DNA of 5,115 nt from the NCBI GenBank assembly GCA_910577365.1, contig CAJTMU010000069.1:1-5115 (forward strand), read 5' to 3'. Position numbers and translations under genes: made by a program. Below are positions 1 to 5,115 of this stretch, piece by piece (within the stretch, counting starts at the first letter, position 1; each line of letters opens with the position of its first letter). The notes beneath the pieces are model-generated. The model was not told where the DNA came from. It searched no databases and saw only the letters and a program-made list of their open reading frames with translations. The stretch is from an uncultured Oscillospiraceae bacterium (GTDB lineage: Bacteria; Bacillota; Clostridia; Oscillospirales; Ruminococcaceae).

Positions 1-1
1 A

Positions 2-46
2 GTGGTTATGTACAGCGGCGTTAAGCTGCATTTAAAGCAGAAATGA
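2..46 (+). CDS. C-terminal end of an upstream gene, probably a phage tail component
   Basis: The frame beginning at base 2 is open from the window edge and ends at TGA 44-46, giving the tail VVMYSGVKLHLKQK. The TGA overlaps the ribosome binding site (45-50) of the next gene, and the gap to that gene's GTG is only 11 nt, which is normal for co-transcribed tail genes. The residues are too few to identify a family. In siphophage-like modules the gene before the hub is usually the distal tail (Dit) protein or tape measure, so that is the likely identity by position only. The reading is supported by frame and spacing, not by homology. Confidence 0.45.
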   Translation: MVMYSGVKLHLKQK

Positions 47-50
47 GGTG
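45..50 (+). promoter_or_regulatory. Ribosome binding site that fixes a GTG start
   Basis: GAGGTG lies 7 nt before the GTG at 58. No ATG lies close by in the same frame, so this site is the reason for accepting GTG as the start of the hub gene. Confidence 0.6.
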
Positions 51-57
51 ACGCAGG

Positions 58-1575
58 GTGGTAGAGGTTTCGGAAAAATTCAGGGAACTTGCGCAAAAAA
101 ACGGGCGGCATGTATATTGCAGGATAGAGGTAGGGAGCGTTACAAGCGTTCCGGAGGTGTTTCTGGACGATAGGATAATTGAATTTGATTTTGACGATGT
201 GGCACACCCCGACTGGTTTACCCTTGGTACAACCTGCGCGAACAGGTTTTATTTTGTGGTTAAATACGGCGGGGAGCTGAACGTGCGGGACAGGGTGCTT
301 CCCTATATCAGCTTCGATAATGAGGAATGGTGCCCGCTGGGGATATTTTACGTGTCAAGGCGGTATGTCAGAGACGGGTATGCTTCCATCGTATGTTACG
401 ACAAGATGTACAGCCTGGACACGGATTATGTGAGCAGTCTTCCTATGCCGACAGATACGGTAAAAATAATGGAGGAAATATGCGTCCAAACGGGTCTTGT
501 CTGCGAAAACAAGGGGATAACCTTTGCGGTGGAGAAAATACCCGAATGTTCCATAAGGGATATGATAGGATATATCGCGGCAGTGAACCGTGCCTGTGCA
601 AAGCTGGACAGGCTTGGAAGGCTGGTTTTCAGGGAATATGTGGACGGAGATTTCGTGATAGACGAAAAAAACTGCATGAGCATTCGGCGGAATATTGGGC
701 GATCGGTGATAACATGTCTAAAAGCGGAAACGGAAAATGAGCTTCTGGTTTCGGGTGACGGCGCGGAGATATCCACATTGGAGCTGTACAATCCGATAAT
801 GACGCAGGAGCGGCTGGATTCCCTGTACGCGCTGTTTAAGCCCTATTCATTCTACGGAGCGGAAATTGAGATGCAGGGAATGCCGTTTATTGAGTCGGGA
901 GAACATGTGCAGCTGCTGGAAAACGGGCTGCTTTACTACCTCATCGCCAGCGAGATTGAATATCATTATGATGGCGGACTGACGGCTCGGTTTTACTCAA
1001 AGAACAAGAGCTACACCGATGCCGCCCCGCGCACTGATGACTTGGAAAAGCTGCTGACAGAGCTGCGTAAATCGGTTGGAACAACCTATAGCAGGCATAT
1101 AAACGACAAAATGATAGCGATAAAAAGCGACCCCGTTATTGCAGCGGATTTTGAGTTCAACACGCTGTCAAAGACCTTTGTACAGGTGGACGTTAATTTT
1201 ACTGTTGACACAAGCACGGCGGATTTTCTTATTGTTTCGGTATACGTCAACGGGGAAAAAGCGGAGCGCGATGCGGTGCAGTATATGCCCGGAACAGGGC
1301 GGGAGCTTGTGCATTATTATTATCTCGCGGAGAATATTCCCGCGGGAAAAAACAGGATTTATGTGACGCTCAGAACCAAGACAGGAGATTGCTATATCCT
1401 TGAGGGGCAGCTTATCGCCACTGTTCTGGGATACGGAATCGTGGGAAACGGCAATGGCGATGTCCGCGACAGACTGGGTTTTATTGATAAGATGCCTGCC
1501 ATTTCCGCTTCGGCTATGGAGATGAAGGTGGTGGAGATAACAGACGAAAATGCAGATTGCACAATTGAAAGCTGA
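58..1575 (+). CDS. Phage tail hub / Tal-like (gp27-like) protein, 505 aa
   Basis: This is probably the baseplate hub at the tail tip of a phage or phage-like particle, the platform to which fibres attach. Residues 40-125 show the pattern of Firmicute hub proteins: a polar beta-rich stretch (LGTTCANRF, GGELNVRDRVLPYI), then PLGIFYVSRRYV and IVCYDKMYSLD. Residues 129-190 fit the next segment (MPTDTVKIMEEICVQTGL, then IGYIAAVNRACAKLDRLGRL). Residues 244-316 (NPIMTQERLD, GMPFIESGEHVQL, YHYDGGLTARFYSKN) resemble the closing hub barrel. A short charged helix follows (328-340), then a beta-rich C-terminal domain (about 360-470) that may contact the fibre. No peptidase motif is evident, so a tail lysin role is not claimed. 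Family assignment rests on recalled pattern and gene order. It sits 11 nt after the preceding ORF; the next gene is unusually far away (325 nt). Confidence 0.72.
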   Translation: MVEVSEKFRELAQKNGRHVYCRIEVGSVTSVPEVFLDDRIIEFDFDDVAHPDWFTLGTTCANRFYFVVKYGGELNVRDRVLPYISFDNEEWCPLGIFYVSRRYVRDGYASIVCYDKMYSLDTDYVSSLPMPTDTVKIMEEICVQTGLVCENKGITFAVEKIPECSIRDMIGYIAAVNRACAKLDRLGRLVFREYVDGDFVIDEKNCMSIRRNIGRSVITCLKAETENELLVSGDGAEISTLELYNPIMTQERLDSLYALFKPYSFYGAEIEMQGMPFIESGEHVQLLENGLLYYLIASEIEYHYDGGLTARFYSKNKSYTDAAPRTDDLEKLLTELRKSVGTTYSRHINDKMIAIKSDPVIAADFEFNTLSKTFVQVDVNFTVDTSTADFLIVSVYVNGEKAERDAVQYMPGTGRELVHYYYLAENIPAGKNRIYVTLRTKTGDCYILEGQLIATVLGYGIVGNGNGDVRDRLGFIDKMPAISASAMEMKVVEITDENADCTIES

Positions 1576-1613
1576 CATTTAATATACTGAAAGCGAATTT
1601 AAACCAAACGTCC

Positions 1614-1685
1614 ACGCAAGGATTTTCCGAAATCCGCTGTAAAAGCGCAGAGAAACGAAGTGAAGCAGAGCTTTTACGGCGGGAT
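1614..1685 (+). repeat. Hairpin repeat, copy A
   Basis: The left edge ACGCAAGGATTTTCCG (1614-1629) matches the left edges of copies B and C apart from an indel. GGATTT (1620-1625) pairs with AAATCC (1630-1635) around a TCCG loop. The main stem is CCGCTGTAAAAGC (1634-1646) with GCTTTTACGGCGG (1670-1682), 13 bp with one G-T pair. The loop (1647-1669) holds a GAAACGAAGTGAAGC motif like the loops of the other copies. No T-run follows on the plus strand. This is the most divergent of the three copies. Confidence 0.6.
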
Positions 1686-1712
1686 AGAAAAAGTTATTGC
1701 AGCGCAATATTG

Positions 1713-1803
1713 ACGCAGGAAATTTTTCGCGAGAGCCTTAATGCACAATAAGCAGTGAAGCGAAGTGTTGCGCATTCAGGCTCTCGTGGAAAATTTCAAA
1801 TTT
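1713..1803 (+). repeat. Hairpin repeat, copy B
   Basis: This is the strongest palindrome in the window. GAAATTTTTCGCGAGAGCC (1719-1737) pairs with GGCTCTCGTGGAAAATTTC (1779-1797) over 19 positions, with two G-T wobbles. Inside it, AATGCACAA (1740-1748) pairs with TTGCGCATT (1768-1776) with one A-C mismatch, leaving a loop that contains GTGAAGCGAAGTG (1755-1767). The left flank ACGCAGGAAATTTTTCG (1713-1729) and right flank GGAAAATTTCAAATT recur in copy C near proS. The structure looks like a small dispersed palindromic element (REP- or MITE-like). It is not a terminator, because no T-run follows. Confidence 0.75.
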
Positions 1804-1888
1804 AAATAATTCAGCTTAGATCAACACTTAATATACAAACTGAAATTCTTGCAAATCAAGCATTTGCGGTTCAGAAAATTCTCTTAAA

Positions 1889-1897
1889 TAAGGAGGT
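1889..1897 (+). promoter_or_regulatory. Perfect Shine-Dalgarno of the fibre-like gene
   Basis: TAAGGAGGT is fully complementary to the 3' end of 16S rRNA as known for Firmicutes and sets the start at ATG 1901. The gap from AGGAGG to the ATG is 4 nt, shorter than the optimum of about 7 seen for the other genes here. Confidence 0.8.
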
Positions 1898-1900
1898 AAG

Positions 1901-3268
1901 ATGAAAGGAAAAGCAACGCTGACACTCAGCGAAGCAGCGACGGGAAAGGTTGTGCAGCGGGTTGAGGAAAGCAATATGGTAACGAATGCGATAAGCAGGC
2001 TGTTCAACCCGCCTCAAGAGGCACTTATAGATACAAATTGGTCGGAGCAGATGGCGGCGATGCTTCCAATGTGGAAGAACATTCTTGGCGGAATAATTCT
2101 GCTTGGGAACACGCTTGAAGAGAGCAAAGACAACATAATGCTGCGCGAGGACTGCGTGCCCGTGGGTACGGCGGGAGATGCTTACAGCGGTTCAAATGTT
2201 ATGAGAGGGTCGCTGAATATCAACGAAAGCTATGAGACCGAAAACGGATACCATTTCACATGGGATTTCCCTACTGACAAGGCAAATGGGACTATCAGAA
2301 GCATTGCTCTTACAAGCAGATTCTTTGGCAACGCGGGTTTTGCCGCCTGCGAGACCCGCGATGGTTCACTGGTTGTGAATCCAAATGGATTCGATATGTC
2401 ATATTTGCTCAGTTCCTCACCGAAATTTATAACTATGTCGGGAAGTTATTTTATAGGGAGCTTCAAGCCGCGTGAGCTTTTGTATGCGTCATCAAGCACA
2501 AAAAATTACAAAACAACAGTGTTATTCAAGAGATTCAAGACGCTTGACGCAAATGCGCTGAAAATAAACGACAGGGTTTACAGCCAAGACGGAAGCAATA
2601 TTTCCGTTGAAACTGCCGAGCTGATTTTGGAATACGAAGTGAAGAATCTGAAAAATATTTTCTGGGACCCGAAAAACCGCGATCTGTATATTTTCGCTCC
2701 CGTTTCGCACTCGTCGCTCAGCGGCAGCGAATACCCATACCGCGGCACGGTGAGGTACTGGAAGATAAACCCCGACACTCTCACGGTCAAGGAGTATACC
2801 TCTATAAGATTTCCCAAATCCGGAGTGGGCGAGGTTCTCAGCTGCGCGATATATGACGGTATTTTTTATGCGGTAACCTCTTCTGAGGGAACGTATAAGG
2901 TGAATATGACCACCAATGAGCTTATAGAGGTGCTGCCGCTGACGACCAAAAATCCATCGCGTTTTTATGTGAACGAAACAGGGCTGATGTACAATTTTTA
3001 CGAGCTGAGAGGCTCATACGGAAGCGCGGGCGCATTTCGCCGGATGGATGCCAATACGGATTTTTTATACGATGGTCTTATTTACGGTGTGCCTATATAT
3101 TCCGACTGGATACCTCAGCCATACTTCCTTTTCGCGTATGGTCAGGAATTTAATACGGCTTTTGTGCTGCTGATGTCAAACTATCTCGCGACCATCAATA
3201 ACCTCGCTCAGCCGCTGACCAAAACCAATGCTCATACTCTGAAAATTTCTTATGATATAATAAATTGA
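1901..3268 (+). CDS. Phage tail-fibre-like protein, 455 aa
   Basis: This is probably a fibre or receptor-contact component attached to the hub encoded upstream. The N-terminus has the pattern MKGK-TLTL-TGKVVQRVEESNMVTNAI (residues 1-31), which I recall as typical of tail proteins in gut Clostridia prophages. Residues 117-138 carry another familiar segment (YHFTWDF, then NGTIRSIALTS). The C-terminus reads LATINNLAQPLTKTNAHTLK-SYDI, the usual ending of this group. Between about 180 and 410 the protein consists of short beta-strand units such as LKNIFWDPKNRDLYIF, GTVRYWKINPDTLTV and SCAIYDGIFYAVTSSEGTYKV, suggesting a propeller-like domain. That fold is inferred from spacing, not shown. A hydrophobic stretch, ILGGIILLGN (61-70), is too short for a membrane helix. 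The start is fixed by a perfect Shine-Dalgarno. No lysis gene and no clear terminator follow. Confidence 0.65.
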   Translation: MKGKATLTLSEAATGKVVQRVEESNMVTNAISRLFNPPQEALIDTNWSEQMAAMLPMWKNILGGIILLGNTLEESKDNIMLREDCVPVGTAGDAYSGSNVMRGSLNINESYETENGYHFTWDFPTDKANGTIRSIALTSRFFGNAGFAACETRDGSLVVNPNGFDMSYLLSSSPKFITMSGSYFIGSFKPRELLYASSSTKNYKTTVLFKRFKTLDANALKINDRVYSQDGSNISVETAELILEYEVKNLKNIFWDPKNRDLYIFAPVSHSSLSGSEYPYRGTVRYWKINPDTLTVKEYTSIRFPKSGVGEVLSCAIYDGIFYAVTSSEGTYKVNMTTNELIEVLPLTTKNPSRFYVNETGLMYNFYELRGSYGSAGAFRRMDANTDFLYDGLIYGVPIYSDWIPQPYFLFAYGQEFNTAFVLLMSNYLATINNLAQPLTKTNAHTLKISYDIIN

Positions 3269-3341
3269 ATTTTGCGGGAATACATATAACATTTAATTTA
3301 AACTGATATGGAATGGCTTTTCATGCGAAATTTTCCGATTC

Positions 3342-3380
3342 GGTTACAGTGCGGTTACAATCCGGTTACAAGTGGTTACA
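3342..3380 (+). promoter_or_regulatory. Four phased GGTTACA direct repeats, likely operator
   Basis: GGTTACA occurs at 3342-3348, 3353-3359, 3364-3370 and 3374-3380, with start-to-start distances of 11, 11 and 10 nt, about one DNA turn each. The array ends 15 nt before the -35 box of the next gene, at about -89 to -51 from the expected start of transcription. Repeats of about 11 nt on one DNA face are typical of OmpR/PhoB-family response regulators. The core GTTACA fits the Bacillus PhoP-type consensus TT(A/T/C)A(C/T)A at five of six positions. Which regulator binds is not shown. Confidence 0.65.
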
Positions 3381-3395
3381 GTTTGTGAAAATCCA

Positions 3396-3424
3396 TTGAC
3401 AAATCGAACGGAATTGCTTATAAT
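3396..3424 (+). promoter_or_regulatory. Consensus sigma-A promoter of the membrane-protein gene
   Basis: TTGACA (3396-3401) and TATAAT (3419-3424) are both perfect and separated by 17 nt. Transcription would begin near 3431, leaving a leader of about 34 nt before the ATG at 3465. Confidence 0.88.
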
Positions 3425-3464
3425 TCAAAAAAGGCACAACGATTTTCATAAAAGGAGCATAAGT

Positions 3465-4379
3465 ATGAAAAGACTGATCGTATCAATATTTTTTTCGCTG
3501 ACGACATTAATAAATATTTCCGTTATAGCTTTTGCGGACTGCGGTCCGAAGTATTCCGTTACCATAAAAGTGACTGGTGTTGAGAGCGCCAAGGAATATT
3601 ACGGTGAAGCGGGCGGTGTATATTATGCAACTCTGCTTTCTAAGGCTATAACCACGGGACCGGCATTTGCGTATATAGAAGATGAGCATTCTGCCGACGA
3701 AGTGCTGAAAATGCATGAGAACAAAATATGGAGCGCTTTACAGAGCTACCGCGATGCTGACGGGTACTACTATTTGGGAGAACATTGGGAGCTTTCGGGG
3801 GACGATTTGTTCTGCTGGGGTTACTATCCCCCCAACGAGTTCAAGATTTTGCTGTACTTCCCTGAAACGGGTCAGTATCTGGTAAGCGGACCGCTTGAGC
3901 GCTACGCGTTCACCGCATATTTTACCGCGGATATTTCGGACGGCGCGCTTAATGTGTCCAAAGGCAAGGGCGCAGTTGATTTTTTGGCGGAGGTTATCGC
4001 TTTTTTTGTGAGAGTAGCCATCACGATAGGTCTGGAACTGCTTGTCGCGCTTTGGTTTCAGTATCGGAGCAAAAAAGCGGTAAAGATAATTCTTATAACC
4101 AATATTATTACGCAGGTAATGTTAAATATAGTGCTTAATATCGCCAACTTTAAGGGCGGGATCATTACGGCTGCGATGTTCTATTTGCTGGCAGAGCTTG
4201 CGGTTCTTGCCACTGAGGCGATAATATATGCGATTAAACTGCCGAAAGCCACCGAAAACTGCACGGGAGCGGTGCGGGCGGGGCTTTACGCGTTAGCGGC
4301 GAATACGTGTTCGTTTGTTGCGGGAGGCTTTCTGACCGTAATTCTATTCAATATGTCCGATTGGTTCAGATATATTTAA
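3465..4379 (+). CDS. Exported-domain membrane protein of unknown function, 304 aa
   Basis: The function is not known. The start ATG 3465 is chosen because AAAGGAG (3451-3457) lies 7 nt upstream and a typical signal peptide follows (MKRLIVSIFF, hydrophobic to about residue 23, likely cleaved after AFA at 22-24). Residues 25-170 form an exported domain with segments such as GVYYATLLSK (51-60), ADGYYYLGEHWEL (98-110), WGYYPPNEFKILLYFPETG (118-136) and SGPLERYAFTAYF (141-153). Its only cysteines are C26 and C117, which could form a disulphide. Four membrane helices follow at about 172-199, 206-228, 232-257 and 268-297. I recall similar uncharacterised proteins in Clostridia with the YYATLLSK/TGP and YYPP-FKILLY-P-G motifs, but cannot check this. 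It has its own promoter and phased upstream repeats, so it is not part of the tail operon. A sensor or envelope role is only a guess. Confidence 0.85.
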   Translation: MKRLIVSIFFSLTTLINISVIAFADCGPKYSVTIKVTGVESAKEYYGEAGGVYYATLLSKAITTGPAFAYIEDEHSADEVLKMHENKIWSALQSYRDADGYYYLGEHWELSGDDLFCWGYYPPNEFKILLYFPETGQYLVSGPLERYAFTAYFTADISDGALNVSKGKGAVDFLAEVIAFFVRVAITIGLELLVALWFQYRSKKAVKIILITNIITQVMLNIVLNIANFKGGIITAAMFYLLAELAVLATEAIIYAIKLPKATENCTGAVRAGLYALAANTCSFVAGGFLTVILFNMSDWFRYI

Positions 4380-4389
4380 TTTGTACCCC

Positions 4390-4418
4390 TTGACAAAAAC
4401 AAAAAGCTGTGATATAAT
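4390..4418 (+). promoter_or_regulatory. Consensus sigma-A promoter of the T-box/proS unit
   Basis: TTGACA (4390-4395), a 17-nt spacer and TATAAT (4413-4418) match consensus exactly, and TG at 4410-4411 adds an extended -10. Transcription should begin near 4425-4427, directly before the T-box leader. The -35 box begins only 11 nt after the stop codon of the preceding gene. Confidence 0.92.
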
Positions 4419-4425
4419 TAGGTTT

Positions 4426-4720
4426 ACAATATTAAGAAAGCTGTGAGAAGAAGCAGTAGGCACTTTGGATATCCCAGAGAAGCGGCGGCAGGTGCGAGCC
4501 GTTATTGACAAAGTGCTGAACCCGTCTTTGAGTGCGTCCCCGAAATCCGCCGCGTGCGGACGAGTAGGCGACGACGGTTTCTCCCGTTATGAGAATGTGC
4601 GGTTTCGCGGTATTTCTGCGCGCCGCCGTAAGTGCGGAATACTCCGAATACGGGTGGTACCGCGGACAAGCTGATATGCTTTTGTTCGCCCCGGGCTGTG
4701 AAAACAGCTCGGGGCGTTTT
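4426..4720 (+). ncRNA. T-box riboswitch leader, proline-type, upstream of proS
   Basis: This RNA element measures tRNA-Pro charging in cis. In Stem I, GCACTTTG (4460-4467) pairs with CAAAGTGC (4509-4516). The distal part holds the conserved CAGAGA and GGTGCGA motifs (4474-4498). The specifier loop reads TGAACCCGTCTTTGAGT (4517-4533), placing CCC (4521-4523), a proline codon, at the specifier position; CCG in the next register would also be proline. Stem II follows (TCCGC 4546-4550 with GCGGA 4556-4560), then GAGTAG and the Stem IIA/B pseudoknot (ACGG 4574-4577 with CCGT 4584-4587; TCTC 4580-4583 with GAGA 4591-4594), and Stem III (4599-4626). The T-box GGGTGGTACCGCGG is at 4652-4665. In the antiterminator, CGGG 4651-4654 pairs with CCCG 4690-4693 around the bulge UGGUACC (4655-4661), and GCGGACA (4662-4668) pairs with TGTTCGC (4683-4689). 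UGGU suits a tRNA ending in ACCA. Confidence 0.95.
4687..4720 (+). terminator. Rho-independent terminator of the T-box
   Basis: CGCCCCGGGCTG (4687-4698) pairs with CAGCTCGGGGCG (4705-4716), 12 bp with one G-T pair and a 6-nt loop, followed by TTTT. The left arm bases 4687-4693 are also needed for the antiterminator, so the two structures exclude each other. The T-run is short (four T, then GG and CTTT), so some leakage is possible. Confidence 0.9.
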
Positions 4721-4808
4721 GGCTTTCATAGGTTAGAAGAGGTGTGATTTTCAGCCGTGCAAAAATTGAAAAGCAAAAGCATCGCCTGCCGAGAGAGACT
4801 TTATGCCT

Positions 4809-4906
4809 ATGCAGGAAATTTTCCGTGAGAGTCTGTGAAATTGCAATGGAGCGAAGCAGGGTGGGCTTTCACGGGTGAGTCACGGAGTGCAGGAAAATTT
4901 CAAATT
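4809..4906 (+). repeat. Hairpin repeat, copy C, in the proS leader
   Basis: The left flank ATGCAGGAAATTTTCCG (4809-4825) and right flank GGAAAATTTCAAATT (4892-4906) match copy B of the tail-gene spacer. GAAATTTTCC (4815-4824) pairs with GGAAAATTTC (4892-4901). Further in, GTGA (4825-4828) pairs with TCAC (4880-4883) and GTGAAA (4835-4840) with TTTCAC (4867-4872), separated by bulges and mismatches. The loop contains GGAGCGAAGCAGG. The hairpin is less perfect than copy B. It lies between the T-box terminator and the proS ribosome binding site, so it is transcribed whenever the T-box allows read-through. Confidence 0.65.
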
Positions 4907-4911
4907 GAGAT

Positions 4912-4917
4912 AAGGAG
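4912..4917 (+). promoter_or_regulatory. Ribosome binding site of proS
   Basis: AAGGAG ends 7 nt before ATG 4925. It lies ten bases beyond the paired right arm of hairpin copy C, so that hairpin as drawn does not hide it. Confidence 0.8.
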
Positions 4918-4924
4918 AAAAGAT

Positions 4925-5115
4925 ATGAAAATTCAGAATTTGGTCGGTGACAGATTTAAGGAGCGTCCCTCGGACTGCCAAATAGACAGTCACTCGCTGA
5001 TGATAAGGGGCGGGTACATGAAGTATATGGCAAACGGAATATTCTCCAGCTATATGCCGCTTAAACGCATTACCCGCAAGATTGAGCAGATAATCAGGGA
5101 GGAAATGGACGCAAT
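4925..5115 (+). CDS. proS: Prolyl-tRNA synthetase, N-terminal part (cut by window end)
   Basis: ProS is a cytoplasmic class II enzyme that charges tRNA-Pro with proline using ATP. Only the first 63 residues are present. They show the usual start of the bacterial enzyme: LVGDRFKERPSD (6-17), SHSLMIRGGYMKYMANGIF (23-41), and SSYMPLKRITRKIEQIIREEMDA (42-64 region), matching the family pattern in which SH-LL-RAG-I---A-GIY-YLPLG is followed by RKIE-I-REEM. The catalytic motifs lie beyond the window. The T-box with a proline specifier directly upstream supports the call independently. The unit has its own strong promoter at 4390-4418, and the start codon lies about 200 nt after the T-box terminator. 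Confidence 0.94.
   Translation, partial: MKIQNLVGDRFKERPSDCQIDSHSLMIRGGYMKYMANGIFSSYMPLKRITRKIEQIIREEMDA

Larger units (their letters stand above)
1576..1900 (+). other. Non-coding spacer between the two tail genes
   Basis: No open frame of useful length is present on either strand; the ATG at 1741, for example, meets a stop after five codons. The spacer contains two long hairpin repeats (1614-1685 and 1713-1803), a short hairpin between them (TATTGC 1695-1700 with GCAATA 1704-1709), and a 6-bp inverted repeat GCAAAT/ATTTGC (1851-1856 and 1862-1867) just before the next ribosome binding site. TTAATATAC occurs near both ends (1579-1587 and 1828-1836). I see no convincing promoter and no hairpin followed by a T-run, so transcription from the hub gene probably continues into the fibre gene. 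Confidence 0.7.

Noticed and set aside
327..740. 137-aa open frame on the plus strand
   Set aside because: It lies entirely inside the hub gene in another frame, is rich in Cys and Arg, and has no ribosome binding site; a shadow.
426..791. 121-aa open frame on the minus strand
   Set aside because: Antisense to the hub gene, with serine-rich composition typical of a reverse shadow and no plausible start region.
1168..1578. 136-aa open frame on the minus strand at the end of the hub gene
   Set aside because: Antisense to well-supported coding sequence, no recognisable domain, and no promoter or ribosome binding site seen.
1634..1797. Hairpins A and B as intrinsic terminators of the hub gene
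   Set aside because: Neither stem is followed by a T-run on the plus strand, and the downstream fibre gene has no visible promoter of its own.
3372..3464. Upstream GTG start giving a 335-aa membrane protein
   Set aside because: This extension would cover the phased repeats and the consensus promoter and would put a polar 31-residue segment before a clear signal peptide; ATG 3465 has its own ribosome binding site.
3531..3545. Lipoprotein reading of the membrane protein (Cys26 after the hydrophobic stretch)
   Set aside because: The residues before the cysteine are FAD; aspartate directly before Cys does not fit a lipobox, while AFA followed by D fits signal peptidase I.
4465..4674. 69-aa open frame starting with TTG
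   Set aside because: It lies wholly within the T-box RNA, whose structure explains the sequence; the Arg-rich composition reflects GC-rich stems.
4502..4729. 75-aa open frame on the minus strand
   Set aside because: Antisense to the T-box and terminator; no ribosome binding site or family resemblance.

Overview
The window looks like the chromosome of a low-to-mid GC Firmicute of the class Clostridia, in the Ruminococcus/Oscillospiraceae range. The evidence is strong AGGAGG-type ribosome binding sites, consensus sigma-A promoters with 17-nt spacers, a T-box riboswitch, a ProS start of the Firmicute type, and phage tail proteins of a kind common in gut Clostridia. The class is well supported; the genus is only an inference.

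Left part (1-3268): the end of a phage tail module, all on the plus strand. The last codons of an upstream gene (2-46) run directly into a 505-aa tail hub (Tal-like) protein (58-1575). A 325-nt non-coding spacer (1576-1900) with two strong hairpin repeats follows, then a 455-aa tail-fibre-like protein (1901-3268) behind a perfect Shine-Dalgarno. No holin, amidase, integrase or att site is visible. The module may be the edge of a prophage, a remnant, or a phage-tail-like particle; the window cannot decide.

Middle (3269-4379): a separate transcription unit. Four phased GGTTACA repeats (3342-3380, period 11-11-10) lie just upstream of a perfect TTGACA-17-TATAAT promoter driving a 304-aa protein with a signal peptide, an exported domain of about 145 residues and four C-terminal membrane helices. 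Its function is unknown. The phased repeats suggest control by an OmpR/PhoB-type response regulator.

Right part (4380-5115): a second consensus promoter starts a complete T-box leader with a likely proline specifier CCC, an antiterminator with bulge UGGUACC, and a competing terminator. After a further 200-nt leader containing a third copy of the hairpin repeat comes the start of proS (prolyl-tRNA synthetase), cut by the window end. Uncharged tRNA-Pro would allow read-through into proS.

The least explained elements are the hairpin-repeat family shared by the tail operon and the proS leader, and the membrane-protein gene with its phased operator-like repeats.
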